A DNA stretch of 50,782 nt from Heliomicrobium undosum (GCF_009877425.1 NZ_WXEY01000023.1:1-50782), one strand, 5' to 3'; numbered from the stretch's first letter, positions 22,890-31,490 are shown. The notes: a model not told the origin generated them from the sequence alone. Numbers and translations are program-made.

Positions 22890-24029
22890 GTGTTGACCAA
22901 CCGGCAAATTACCATCGTCGACACTACGTTGCGTGACGGCGAACAGACAGCAGGCGTAGTTTTCGCAAACAAAGAAAAAATCCGTATCGCCAAGATGCTG
23001 GATGAAATCGGGGTTCACCAGATCGAGGCGGGTATTCCTGTCATGGGCGGCGATGAGAAAGAAACCATCGCCAAGATTTGCAAGCTGGGCCTGAAGGCCA
23101 GCATCATGGGTTGGAACCGCGCCGTCATCTCTGACATCCAGCACTCCATCGACTGCGGTTGCGACGCTGTTGCCATCTCCATTTCCACTTCCGACATTCA
23201 CATCCAACATAAGCTGCGCACCTCCCGCGAATGGGTCCTGGAATCGATGATGAAGGCCGTGCAGTTTGCCAAATCCCAAGGCCTGTACGTCTCCATCAAC
23301 GCGGAAGACGCTTCCCGTTCCGACATCGAGTTTCTGATCCAGTTTGCCACGGAAGCCAAGAAGCTGGGCGCCAACCGCCTGCGCTACTGCGACACCGTCG
23401 GCATCATGGAACCCTTTAAGATCTATGAGAACATCAAGCGGCTGCGCGAAGCCGTCGACATCGACATTGAAATGCACACCCACGACGACTTCGGCATGGC
23501 CACCGCCAATGCCATCGCCGGCGTACGGGCTGGCGCCACCCATATCGGCGTAACCGTCAACGGTCTCGGCGAGCGGGCCGGCAACGCCGCGCTGGAAGAA
23601 GTCGTCATGGCCTTAAAATACTGCGACGAAATCGATCTTGGCTTCAAGTCGGAAAAGTTCCGTGATCTCTGTGAATACGTTTCCAAAGCCTCCGGTCGTT
23701 TCCTGCCCACCTGGAAGTCCATCGTCGGCAGCAACATGTTCGCCCACGAGTCCGGCATCCACGGCGACGGCGTCCTGAAGAACCCCAAAACCTACGAAGT
23801 CATCTCCCCCGAAGAAGTGGGTCTCGCCCGCCAGATCGTCATCGGGAAACACTCCGGCACCGCCTCGATCAAGTCCAAGTTCCGCGAGTTCGAGATCGAC
23901 ATGACCGAGGTGCAGGCCGCCGAAGTGCTGGCTCGTGTCCGCGAGACGGCCGTCGAACTGAAGCGCACCCTCTTCGACAAGGAACTCATGTTCATCTACG
24001 AAGAACTCTTCGGGTATCCCGAACACTAA
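22890..24029 (+). CDS. nifV: homocitrate synthase (NifV type)
   Basis: About 379 aa, DRE-TIM metallolyase family. Condenses acetyl-CoA and 2-oxoglutarate to homocitrate, the organic ligand of the nitrogenase FeMo cofactor. Visible motifs are VDTTLRDGEQTAGV near the N-terminus, the metal site HTHDDFGMA, VNGLGERAGNAALEE and HESGIHGDGVL. The start is uncertain among GTG 22884, GTG 22890 and TTG 22893, all behind GAGGGG; 22890 or 22893 have the better spacing. No other nif gene is in the window, so it is either a detached nif gene or a homocitrate synthase for another pathway (lysine-type or coenzyme B-type); the strong NifV-like length and motifs favour NifV. Confidence 0.85.
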   Translation: MLTNRQITIVDTTLRDGEQTAGVVFANKEKIRIAKMLDEIGVHQIEAGIPVMGGDEKETIAKICKLGLKASIMGWNRAVISDIQHSIDCGCDAVAISISTSDIHIQHKLRTSREWVLESMMKAVQFAKSQGLYVSINAEDASRSDIEFLIQFATEAKKLGANRLRYCDTVGIMEPFKIYENIKRLREAVDIDIEMHTHDDFGMATANAIAGVRAGATHIGVTVNGLGERAGNAALEEVVMALKYCDEIDLGFKSEKFRDLCEYVSKASGRFLPTWKSIVGSNMFAHESGIHGDGVLKNPKTYEVISPEEVGLARQIVIGKHSGTASIKSKFREFEIDMTEVQAAEVLARVRETAVELKRTLFDKELMFIYEELFGYPEH

Positions 24030-24094
24030 GCCGCCTCTGCACCGGCTCGATTTGTTGGCCTGACAGAACGGTTCTGAAAAGCAATATGATAAGT

Positions 24095-24138
24095 AAAAAA
24101 CGGTTCCGAGCGCATTCTTGCGCCGGAGCCGTTTTTTT
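24095..24138. terminator. intrinsic terminator after nifV
   Basis: AAAAAACGGTTCCG-GCGC pairs with GCGC-CGGAGCCGTTTTTT (24095-24138). A/T tracts on both sides make it usable in both directions. Confidence 0.9.
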
Positions 24139-24166
24139 ATTGCTGGAAATTTTTATTGCTGGAAAC
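24135..24166. repeat. 16-bp tandem duplication
   Basis: TTTTATTGCTGGAAA occurs at 24135-24149 and again at 24151-24165, overlapping the end of the terminator T-run. Confidence 0.75.
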
Positions 24167-24309
24167 TTTTCTGAAACCCCTTTATTCCTGAAATGATTTC
24201 CGCCGTTGAAAGCCTTTCCCCGGCAGGGCCGTTCATAGGGGCGAGGGTCGCGCCGCATACTAGGAAAGGCCAGAGGTCCCCTAACGCCGAGTACAATGGA
24301 GGTGATGGA

Positions 24310-24675
24310 GTGGCCGACAAGAAATACACCCGTTTCACCGTCGACAACCGCCTGGAAGCCATGGCCGAGAATATGTATCCTGGCGGGGTGAGGATCGATC
24401 CGCTTCCTGCGACAGCAGGACAGGAGGTCTGCATCCTCTACTCGGGGCTGCTGGCCAACAGCGGCGCCGATCAGGTCTACCTGCATGTAGGCTACGGCGA
24501 CGCCGGCAAATGGAAAAAGGTCGAAGATGTGGAAATGGACAAGACCGGTTACGGTTGGGTGAAGGTCCTTCCCGCCCATGACCTGGGCGCGATGCACTTC
24601 TGCTTTCACGACTCCGCTCACAACTGGGACAACAACAACGGCGTCAACTGGACAATACAGGTGCACAACGGCTAG
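24310..24675 (+). CDS. CBM25-like starch/glycogen-binding protein, 121 aa
   Basis: The start is GTG 24310, 7 nt after GGAGG (24298-24302). Residues about 22-118 resemble a CBM25/CBM20-type carbohydrate module: CILYSGLLANSGADQVYLHVGYG, then GWVKVLPAHD and the diagnostic end MHFCFHDSAHNWDNNNGVNW. In amylases this module binds alpha-1,4-glucan; here it stands alone, 121 aa, with no signal peptide, so it is probably cytoplasmic and glycogen-associated. It lies just ahead of a GT4 glucan synthase-like gene and near a GH57 enzyme, supporting a glycogen role. Confidence 0.75.
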   Translation: MADKKYTRFTVDNRLEAMAENMYPGGVRIDPLPATAGQEVCILYSGLLANSGADQVYLHVGYGDAGKWKKVEDVEMDKTGYGWVKVLPAHDLGAMHFCFHDSAHNWDNNNGVNWTIQVHNG

Positions 24676-24691
24676 GGGCCGCTCCGGCCCC
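24675..24691 (+). promoter_or_regulatory. intercistronic GC hairpin
   Basis: GGGGCC-GCTCC-GGCCCC starts on the last base of the CBM stop codon and lies before the ribosome site of the GT4 gene. There is no adjacent T-run, so it more likely protects or divides the transcript than ends it. Confidence 0.45.
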
Positions 24692-24719
24692 CGGCCTCCG
24701 TTTAATGGGAGGTATTTTT

Positions 24720-25970
24720 TTGCGAATCTTGATGCTGTCCTGGGAATATCCGCCCCGCGTCGTCGGCGGGCTGGCGCCTCATGTCCACGGCCTAGCGGGC
24801 GCCCTGACACAGCGGGGCCATGAGGTCCATGTGATCACCCAGGGAGGCGACGGACTGCCGCCGACAGAGCGGGACCGGGGCGTAACCGTTCACCGCATCC
24901 ATCCCTATTCCTTATGGTCTCTCGATTTTGCCGGCGACATCCATCACCTGAACTTCGCCTTCCTGGAAAAAGCGCTGGCCGTCGCTGGCGAATACGGCGA
25001 CTTTGACATCGTCCACGCCCATGACTGGCTCGTCGCCTATGCGGGACGGGCGCTCAAGCACGGCTGGCAAAAGCCCCTCATCGCCACCATTCACGCCACC
25101 GAGTGGGGACGCCACAACGGGCTGCACAACGACCTGCAACGCTACATCAGCCAGGTCGAGTGGTGGCTGGGTTATGAGGCATGGCGGGTGATCGTTTGCA
25201 GCCAACATATGGAGCGCGAACTGGGCCGGATCTTTCAGATGCCTGGCGACAAGATCGCTGTCATCCCCAACGGCGTCCATCCCGACGACTTTTCCGCCGC
25301 CAAAGCGCAGGGATTCCGCCGCAGCGACTACGCCGCCGACCATGAACGGATCATCTTTTACGTGGGCCGCCTCGTCTGGGAGAAGGGTGTGCAGGTCCTC
25401 GTCGAGGCGCTGCCCCAGGTCCTTCGCCGCCATCCCGTCAAACTGGTCATCGGCGGCACAGGGGCGCAGATGAGTTATCTGAAGCACCTGGCCAACCGCT
25501 GTGGCGTCGGAGACAAGGTCCATTTTGCCGGCTATGTCCATGGCGCCACCAAGGTGGGGCTGCTCCGCGCCGCCGATGTGGCCGTATTCCCGAGCCTCTA
25601 TGAGCCCTTCGGCATCGTCGCCCTGGAGGGCATGGCCGCCGAAACGCCCGTCGTCGTCTCCGATACGGGCGGCTTATCCGAAATCGTCCGGCACCGGCAA
25701 AACGGACTGAAGGCATTGACAGGCAATGCCAACTCCCTGGCCGATCAGATCATCACCGCCCTTGATGATGAGTTGCTCGTCAAGGCGATGACGAAACAGG
25801 CCGCCCGGGAGGTGCGGGAGGTCTATTCCTGGTCAGCCATCGCGGATCGGACGATCCAGGTCTATAAGACGGTCAAAACCGAAGCAGCGGTGGCGGCGCG
25901 TCGTGGTCCCGTCCCCCTCTTTCGCCTCAGAGGGTTGGGCCAACTGCTGCAGGCGGGCGGGAGGCAGTAA
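24720..25970 (+). CDS. GT4-family glycosyltransferase (glycogen synthase-like)
   Basis: 416 aa, GT-B fold. The N-terminal domain opens with RILMLSWEYPPRVVGGLAPHV, the glycine loop typical of alpha-glucan synthases of the GT4/GT5 type. The C-terminal domain has YVGRLVWEKGVQVLVEAL and the E-x7-E motif EPFGIVALEGMA (catalytic/UDP-binding Glu pair). It probably elongates alpha-1,4-glucan or makes maltose-1-phosphate-type donors in the cytoplasm. The start is TTG 24720 with GGGAGG 7 nt upstream; an in-frame ATG at 24705 overlaps that ribosome site. The start sits in a T7 run. Confidence 0.82.
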   Translation: MRILMLSWEYPPRVVGGLAPHVHGLAGALTQRGHEVHVITQGGDGLPPTERDRGVTVHRIHPYSLWSLDFAGDIHHLNFAFLEKALAVAGEYGDFDIVHAHDWLVAYAGRALKHGWQKPLIATIHATEWGRHNGLHNDLQRYISQVEWWLGYEAWRVIVCSQHMERELGRIFQMPGDKIAVIPNGVHPDDFSAAKAQGFRRSDYAADHERIIFYVGRLVWEKGVQVLVEALPQVLRRHPVKLVIGGTGAQMSYLKHLANRCGVGDKVHFAGYVHGATKVGLLRAADVAVFPSLYEPFGIVALEGMAAETPVVVSDTGGLSEIVRHRQNGLKALTGNANSLADQIITALDDELLVKAMTKQAAREVREVYSWSAIADRTIQVYKTVKTEAAVAARRGPVPLFRLRGLGQLLQAGGRQ

Positions 25971-25974
25971 GGGT

Positions 25975-26087
25975 CAGCGCCTGGAGCGTACAGCAGGCGC
26001 GAGCCGATCCAGGAAGTTAAATCAGGCAGGTCCTTTAGGTGTAGCCTGGCAGGGCAGCCTTCGCAGGGTAGCCTTGGGCGAGCAGCG
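25975..26087. repeat. degenerate short repeats between GT4 and hypothetical gene
   Basis: Imperfect repeats of the type GCAGGGYAGCCTT/GTAGCCTGGCAGGGCAGCC around 26041-26085, with no coding signal. They resemble the other decayed repeat patches in the window. Confidence 0.45.
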
Positions 26088-26360
26088 TTAACAGGAGTAG
26101 CGGATCTCGACCGGCGGATGGGGGAGGCTGGTCAAGATCGCCGGCAATTCCGTCCAACCGTCAGGGGTGGCATACACGGCATACCACCCCTGCGCAGGTT
26201 CAATGGCGACGACGTTGATCAGGTGGGCGTAGCCTTCGAGTAGGCGCAATCCAAGGCCCGACGCCTGTCCATCGGCGAAGCGAATAAAAGCGACCCGCTC
26301 CGTCGTTGAGACCTCCTCGATCCAATGGGTAAGGCGACGGGTTCCTTTATAGCGGTTCAT
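26088..26360 (-). CDS. hypothetical protein, 90 aa
   Basis: The family is unknown. Small soluble protein with alternating strand-like segments (RVAFIRFADGQASGLGLRL, WYAVYATPDGWTELPAIL). GAAGGGG lies about 10 nt before the ATG on the minus strand. It faces the GT4 gene tail to tail. The coding pattern looks real, but there is little to tie it to a function. Confidence 0.5.
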   Translation of the reverse strand: MNRYKGTRRLTHWIEEVSTTERVAFIRFADGQASGLGLRLLEGYAHLINVVAIEPAQGWYAVYATPDGWTELPAILTSLPHPPVEIRYSC

Positions 26361-26552
26361 TGTGACAAAACCCCTTCCGGGAAAAAAGCGTTCAAAAGCC
26401 TCTGTATTTCAAAACAATAGGAGTATTTTCGATGACAAAAAAGTTGAATGCATCGTAACCAGAGTATAACGGCAATCACCTCAGGATAAAAGGCCATTGG
26501 GCGGTTGAAATCGCCAAAGATGGGCTTCCGAATGGGCCTTCCGCCCATGTGT

Positions 26553-26604
26553 AAAGCCGCCCGCTGCGGCCCCTTTTTCAGGGGAAACGGGGCGGCTTTT
26601 TTTT
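26553..26604. terminator. hairpin terminator between hypothetical gene and GH57 gene
   Basis: AAAGCCGCCC (26553-26562) pairs with GGGCGGCTTT (26590-26599), with an inner CCCC/GGGG stem, followed by eight T on the + strand; A-tract symmetry gives weaker use on the minus strand for the GH57 operon. Confidence 0.75.
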
Positions 26605-26616
26605 AAGGCTTTTTGT

Positions 26617-28227
26617 TCAGTGCGCCGGCGATCCGGCGTCAGAGTAGGCGCGGTAGTCGATGCGCGGGAAGACGGGGCTTCGTTCCTCCAGGTCGGAGAT
26701 GACCGATTCCTCCAAGGCTTTCTCGCCGCGGAGCATCTCGTAGAGGAGCGAACAGTTGTTGAGGTGATAGACGGAGCGGTTGACGGCGTAACGGACAGCT
26801 GTGTCGGTTTTCATGATGAAGGCCCAGTCGCTGCTCTGGGCCAGCAGCAGTTCCCGCGCCATCTGGTTGAGGGCGCGCTTGGGCAGCGCCTCCGGATCCC
26901 GCTGTTCCCGCGCCAGGCGGATCATCCGCTCGGCCGCCCGGTGCAGGTGGCGGTAGAGCCAATGGTTGCTGTTTTCCAGCCAGACCTCATGGTAGCCGGC
27001 GTCGCCCCAACTGGACTCGTTGGGCATGGCCGGCTGGATAAGCGGGTTCCGGTCCAGGTAGCGCGCCGGCGTGATGAAGGCGATCTCAGGGTCCACCTGT
27101 CCCTGCTGGCGGATGACCTGATCGAGGAAACGCGGTCCCTCATACCACCAGTGGCCGAACAACTCGGCGTCATAAGGGCAGAGGACCAGCGGCGTCCGTT
27201 CCGGCATCAGGCTGTTCAGCCACTCCAACTGGCGGGAGCGGTTAAAGAGGAAGTTCCCCGCATGGAGGGCCGCCTTCGCCTCTGCCCAGGCGGGCACGTA
27301 GGGCTCTTTATGGTTGCCCTCACGGTCGGTGATGCGGTGGTACTTGAAGCCCGTATGCAAACGGATGCCTTCGGGGTGGATAAAGGGCCGCACATACTCA
27401 AAGTCCAAGTCGTAGCCGATATCGCGGTAGTACTCGCGGTAATCGCCGTCACCGGGGTAGCCCTCGTCCTTGCTCCAGACCTGTTTCGACGATTCCACGT
27501 CGCGGCCGAAGGCGGCCACGCCGGCGGGCGTCATCAGCGGGGCGAAGAGGCCGTAACGCGGCCGAGGGGTGGCATAGAGGATTCCGTGGGCGTCGGTGAT
27601 GAAATAGCGAAGATGAAAGTCGGCCAGGATTTTTTCCAAACCTGGGTGGAAGGCGCATTCGGACAGCCAGATCCCCGGCGGTGAGCGGTGAAAACAATCG
27701 CGATAGGTTTCCACTGCGACAGCGATCTGTGTTCGTTCCGCTTCCGGGTGGTTGCGCATCAGGGGCAGGTAGCCGTGGGTGGCCGGACAGGGGATGATCT
27801 CCAGGATCCCGGCGTCCATCAACCCGCGGAAGGCGCCGATCAGATCGCGTCCGTACCGGTCATTGAAGGTGGTCAGGGCGTCGTTGAATCGGTCCCGGTA
27901 CATCCGGGCCAGGGGCGCGAAGGCCGGGTCATCCTGGGTGCGCTCGATCTCCATTTCAGCCAGCAGGGTCAGTTTCGAGATATGTTTGGCGTAGCGCTCC
28001 TGCAAAAGCGGGTCAGCCAACATGGAGAGCAGCGTGGGGCTCATGGTCAGGGTGATCGCAGCGGGCAGACGGTCGCGCCGCCAGCCTTCGAAGACGGAGA
28101 GCAGCGGCAGGTAGCACTCGGTGATGGCCTCAAAGAGCCAGCGCTCTTCCAGGTAGTCTTCCCGGTCAAAGTGGCGGACGAAGGGGAGATGGGCATGCAA
28201 CACAAAGGCGATCCAACCCTTAGTCAT
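26617..28227 (-). CDS. GH57 alpha-glucan branching enzyme-like (DUF1957-type)
   Basis: 536 aa. The N-terminal (beta/alpha)7 barrel begins WIAFVLHAHLPFVRHFD. The catalytic nucleophile is Glu190 in GIWLSECAFHPGLE and the acid/base Asp353 in LCPYDAELFGHWWYEGP, the two signature motifs of GH57 branching enzymes. The C-terminal helical DUF1957-like region has SSWGDAGYHEVWLENSN and SSDWAFIMKT, as in thermophilic branching enzymes. It would introduce alpha-1,6 branches into glycogen and complement the GT4 synthase on the other strand. Its start overlaps the end of the DUF4912 gene by 8 bases. Confidence 0.9.
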   Translation of the reverse strand: MTKGWIAFVLHAHLPFVRHFDREDYLEERWLFEAITECYLPLLSVFEGWRRDRLPAAITLTMSPTLLSMLADPLLQERYAKHISKLTLLAEMEIERTQDDPAFAPLARMYRDRFNDALTTFNDRYGRDLIGAFRGLMDAGILEIIPCPATHGYLPLMRNHPEAERTQIAVAVETYRDCFHRSPPGIWLSECAFHPGLEKILADFHLRYFITDAHGILYATPRPRYGLFAPLMTPAGVAAFGRDVESSKQVWSKDEGYPGDGDYREYYRDIGYDLDFEYVRPFIHPEGIRLHTGFKYHRITDREGNHKEPYVPAWAEAKAALHAGNFLFNRSRQLEWLNSLMPERTPLVLCPYDAELFGHWWYEGPRFLDQVIRQQGQVDPEIAFITPARYLDRNPLIQPAMPNESSWGDAGYHEVWLENSNHWLYRHLHRAAERMIRLAREQRDPEALPKRALNQMARELLLAQSSDWAFIMKTDTAVRYAVNRSVYHLNNCSLLYEMLRGEKALEESVISDLEERSPVFPRIDYRAYSDAGSPAH

Positions 28228-28909
28228 GGGCGGCGCCTCCGGTCAGCAGCGGTTTGTGAGAGATGATCGTCCAAGCGCCGGCAGGCGAAGTCGGCATGAC
28301 CATGGGGACTGCCTGGCCTTGCAGTTCCGGGATGGGCGGCCAGTTTGGGTCGATGACGGACGATGGCGCCGCCGCAGGCGTTTCGATCACATCAGAGAGG
28401 AGCAGGATGACAAATCGATCCGGCAGGAGGCGTCCCACAGCCAACCGATAGCGGTGGGCCGGCATTACGCCCTGGATGAACCAGTGATCGGCGTTGTCGG
28501 GCACGTCGATCTCCAGAAAAGGCGCCTGTTCCAGTTCGGCATTCTCGGTGATGTCGTAGAGGCGGATCTGGCGCGGCGCCTTCCACCACTCCTCTGGGTG
28601 GTAGGCGGAAGCGGCCGCCTCTTCCTGCTCACCCGAGACCTCCCAGTAGGTGTAGAGAGAGTGGGGGGAGCGGGGGAGCAGGCTGATGGCATCCTCGTCA
28701 ACGCGGTGCCGCAAGGGCGGCAGTTCAGCGTCGAAGCGCCTAGGGCTTGGAAAAGGGCTCAGTTCACCGGCATACTCTTCGTATATCTTTTTTACAGGCA
28801 AGGGCGGGCGACGGCTCTGGCGCTGGAACCAGGAGTAGACGAGCGTAAAAGTGATAGCGATCATCAGCAACGCAAGCGCGAACAGGCCGATATTAAACCA
28901 AGGCAGCAA
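28220..28909 (-). CDS. membrane-anchored DUF4912 protein, 229 aa
   Basis: One N-terminal membrane helix (about 5-27, IGLFALALLMIAITFTLVYSW) is followed by a basic stretch and a DUF4912 domain (about 65-190), recognisable by ISLLPRSPHSLYTYWEV and the Ig/CBM48-like strands after it (DHWFIQGVMPAHRYRLAVG). DUF4912 often sits next to GH57 enzymes in Firmicutes and may bind glucan or hold the enzyme at the membrane. It overlaps the GH57 gene by 8 bases, so the two are coupled. The function is inferred from context. Confidence 0.75.
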   Translation of the reverse strand: MLPWFNIGLFALALLMIAITFTLVYSWFQRQSRRPPLPVKKIYEEYAGELSPFPSPRRFDAELPPLRHRVDEDAISLLPRSPHSLYTYWEVSGEQEEAAASAYHPEEWWKAPRQIRLYDITENAELEQAPFLEIDVPDNADHWFIQGVMPAHRYRLAVGRLLPDRFVILLLSDVIETPAAAPSSVIDPNWPPIPELQGQAVPMVMPTSPAGAWTIISHKPLLTGGAAHD

Positions 28910-29018
28910 GACAGAGCACCTCCTCAGGGCTGATTGCTCCCCTAGTATTCCCGCGTCCCCGCTCCCTATTTAAATGAGTCGGCAGGGATTTTTCCCCGTC
29001 ATCCCGAAAAGAATGATT

Positions 29019-29158
29019 AGGTCTGCGGCGGAGCGGTTCAGGTCGGCGAAGCGGCTAGATCTGTGGCGATGCGGCGGAGTCCTGCGACGAAGCGGCTAAG
29101 GCCTACGGGCGAACGGCAAGGTCTGCGCGAAAGCGGCTGAGTCTGCGGCAAAGCTGCA
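29019..29158. repeat. about 20-bp degenerate tandem repeats, seven units
   Basis: Seven decayed copies of a unit near AGGTCTGCGGCGAAGCGGCT can be laid out end to end between the divergent DUF4912 and CPBP genes. The spacing varies by one to three bases. There is no coding potential on either strand; the array takes up most of the shared upstream region and ends at the CPBP ribosome site. Confidence 0.75.
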
Positions 29159-29169
29159 AGGAGATCGGA

Positions 29170-29844
29170 ATGACCGAGTGGAATGTGTTACATAGTATGG
29201 GCGCCGGAGCGATCATGCTGGGACTGGCCTTCGGAGCGAGCGCCTGGTTTCGCCGCAAGGGGATGGCGCGTCCGGGAAGCGGGCTGTTGCTGCCCTGGGG
29301 CTGGGAGGCGGGTTTCCGCCAAGATATCCTACAGGGCCTTCGCCAAGGCGTTTTTATTTTTTTCCTCGTTTCCCTGCTAGGGGGGCTGATCAGCCGCTTT
29401 TTCCCGGCTCCGCCCCATCCGGTGGAGCAGTTTTTACAGGGAACGGGGACCGGCTTGGAAACGGGGATAGGAGCCGGCGCGGGCGTTGGGCCGGGACTTG
29501 GGCTCGATGCCGGACCGGCGCTGTCAACGTGGCTGCTGATCCTATTTGCCGCCGGGGTGTTCGCGCCGGTGGCGGAAGAGAGTTTTTTTCGCGGCTTTTT
29601 TCTGCCGGCCCTGGCACGGCGGTGGGGATGGAAGAAGGCCATCCATGGGACCGCTTTCGTTTTTGCGGCCATGCACGGTGATCCATACCGCTTCCTGCCC
29701 CTGTACGCTGCCGGTTACTGGCTCGGACTTGTCGTCTCCCGGGAAGGGACCATCCTCCCGGCGATTATCGCCCATTCCGTTTGGAATCTGATCGGCCTCG
29801 GTTTGCTTTACCTAGGCCTGTTATATATGGGGGGGATTGGATGA
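29170..29844 (+). CDS. CPBP-family intramembrane metalloprotease
   Basis: 224 aa with about six membrane helices. The CPBP/Abi (CAAX protease and bacteriocin-processing) motifs are present: motif 1 EESFFRG, motif 2 in FAAMHGDPYRF and motif 3 AHSVWNLIG. A Gly/Ala/Thr-rich loop (TGTGLETGIGAGAGVGPGLG, about 90-115) looks like an in-frame repeat expansion between helices. Members process membrane proteins or give bacteriocin immunity; here the target is unknown. Its stop overlaps the start of the following amidohydrolase by four bases (ATGA, 29841-29844). Confidence 0.87.
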   Translation: MTEWNVLHSMGAGAIMLGLAFGASAWFRRKGMARPGSGLLLPWGWEAGFRQDILQGLRQGVFIFFLVSLLGGLISRFFPAPPHPVEQFLQGTGTGLETGIGAGAGVGPGLGLDAGPALSTWLLILFAAGVFAPVAEESFFRGFFLPALARRWGWKKAIHGTAFVFAAMHGDPYRFLPLYAAGYWLGLVVSREGTILPAIIAHSVWNLIGLGLLYLGLLYMGGIG

Positions 29845-31490
29845 ACCGCGTTCTGGCGATCCTGGGGGGACTCATCGCCCTTTTTGCGGCCACTTTCGCC
29901 GGGATTTACTTCGGCATGGACTATCTGGAAAAACAGGGGATCGAACTGGTGGACAGGCCCTTGCATTATGATTATGTCCTGAAAAACGGCACCATTGTCG
30001 ACGGGACGGGCAAAAAAGGCTACCAGGCCGATATCGGGATCAAAAAAGGCAAGATCGCCTTTATCGGCATCATTCAGCCGCCGGCGAAGGTGGAGGTCAT
30101 TGACGCATCGGGCCTGCTCATCCTGCCCGGATTTGTGGACCTTCATTCACGGCTGGACGGCACGCTCGACGGCCCGGATGCTTTTGACGGCCTGATCAAA
30201 CAGGGGATCACCACCGTCTTGTCGGGCTATGGCGAGATCGCCCAGGATGACGTGACACTGCACCTGCAGCAGGCGGCCAAGTCGGGCCTGCCTGTCAATT
30301 ACGCCCTTTTGGCCGGCCATCAGGGGCTGTTTAAACTGCTCAAACCCGAGGAGAACGCCGATGCGGTCATGGCCGAAGAGCCGCCCCTGGAGTTCGGCCA
30401 GATTCCGCCCCCGCCGCCGCCGGTGACGGAGAAGCCCAAACCGGCTGTGGAGGATCTGGTTCTCGAATTGCAGACCTCCCTGGAGCAGGGGGCCTACGGC
30501 CTCTCTATCGATTTTGACGACGAATTGGGACGGCAATTGACCATTGACGAGATCCGCCTGTTGGCCAAGGCCTTGGAAGAACGGGGCGCCATCTTGTCCT
30601 TGACCCTGCCGGCCACCTCCGCCGATCCGGCGGTCCTTCTCAAGCGGGTCATCGACCTGCACCGGGAGACGAAGGTGCGCATCCTGATGGCGCCGTGGGG
30701 GTATCTCGGGAACGCCCCGGACGCCCGCATCGCCGACATGGAACAGGATCTGCAGGCAGGCTACCTGTCGTCGCGAAACATCTACACCACCCTCTACCCG
30801 AGCAACCGGCAGCCGGCCGGCGTCCGACAGACGCTGCAGCGGGCCGTCGCCCTCTACCCGCCGGAGATGATCGAGATCGCGGAGGCGGGGGGCCAGAATC
30901 CGCCCACGGTGGTGGGAAAAACCTTGCAGGAGATCGCTCAGGAGCGGGGGATTGCGCCGGCGGAGGCGGCCCGGCAGATGTCCTCTGCGGGCCTCGTCCG
31001 GATCATCCTGCGCACGACCACCTTGGAGCGGATCGACCGACTCGCCGGGGCGCCCTTTGTCGCTCTCACCGTCGACTCGGGCATGGGCAGCGCCACCCAG
31101 TACAGCCCCGACGCCCTGAAGGAGTTTCTCGGCCGCACTGTGCGCGATCAGAACAAGATTCCTTGGGAAGAGGCGGCTCTGAAACTGTCAGGTCGTCCCA
31201 GCGCCCTCCTGGGCGTCGAGGACCGGGGAACTGTGGAAAAGGGCAAGTGGGCCGATCTGGTGCTCATCGACCCGAAACTGCTGCCGCCCAGCACGGAGAA
31301 AAAGAGCGGCATCCGTTACGTCTTCGTTAATGGCGCCATGGCCTTCTCCAAAGGCAAAATCCTGCAGGAGGGACAGGGAAAGGGGCAACTGTTGCGCTTC
31401 AAGAGCAAGCCGCTCATGCCCGAACCGGTGCCGGAGCCGAAAGCGCCGCCCGTGCCCGGGACGGCGGATGAGGAAGAAGAGGAAGGGTGA
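29841..31490 (+). CDS. membrane-anchored amidohydrolase homologue, probably degenerate
   Basis: 549 aa. An N-terminal anchor helix (4-26) is followed by a D-aminoacylase/N-acyl-D-amino-acid deacylase-like amidohydrolase: composite beta region YDYVLKNGTIVDGTG, LPGFVDLHSRLDG (96-108) and a C-terminal LLGVEDRGTVEKGKWADLVLID. Metal ligands appear lost: the HxH pair reads HSR (102-104), the bridging Cys of the NCG motif is replaced in SGYGE, and the later His strands read LSLTLPA and ILMAPWGY. The Asp position in VDSGMGS remains. The tail is acidic (DEEEEEG), with a Pro-rich insert at about 190-200. It is coupled to the CPBP gene; a scaffold or regulatory role is possible. Confidence 0.78.
   Translation: MNRVLAILGGLIALFAATFAGIYFGMDYLEKQGIELVDRPLHYDYVLKNGTIVDGTGKKGYQADIGIKKGKIAFIGIIQPPAKVEVIDASGLLILPGFVDLHSRLDGTLDGPDAFDGLIKQGITTVLSGYGEIAQDDVTLHLQQAAKSGLPVNYALLAGHQGLFKLLKPEENADAVMAEEPPLEFGQIPPPPPPVTEKPKPAVEDLVLELQTSLEQGAYGLSIDFDDELGRQLTIDEIRLLAKALEERGAILSLTLPATSADPAVLLKRVIDLHRETKVRILMAPWGYLGNAPDARIADMEQDLQAGYLSSRNIYTTLYPSNRQPAGVRQTLQRAVALYPPEMIEIAEAGGQNPPTVVGKTLQEIAQERGIAPAEAARQMSSAGLVRIILRTTTLERIDRLAGAPFVALTVDSGMGSATQYSPDALKEFLGRTVRDQNKIPWEEAALKLSGRPSALLGVEDRGTVEKGKWADLVLIDPKLLPPSTEKKSGIRYVFVNGAMAFSKGKILQEGQGKGQLLRFKSKPLMPEPVPEPKAPPVPGTADEEEEEG

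Noticed and set aside
22884-24029. Complete nif cluster
   Set aside because: Only nifV is present; none of the neighbours is a nitrogenase or cofactor gene.
26620-27684. 354-codon open frame on the + strand across the GH57 gene
   Set aside because: Mirror of the minus-strand GH57 coding sequence, whose catalytic motifs are intact.
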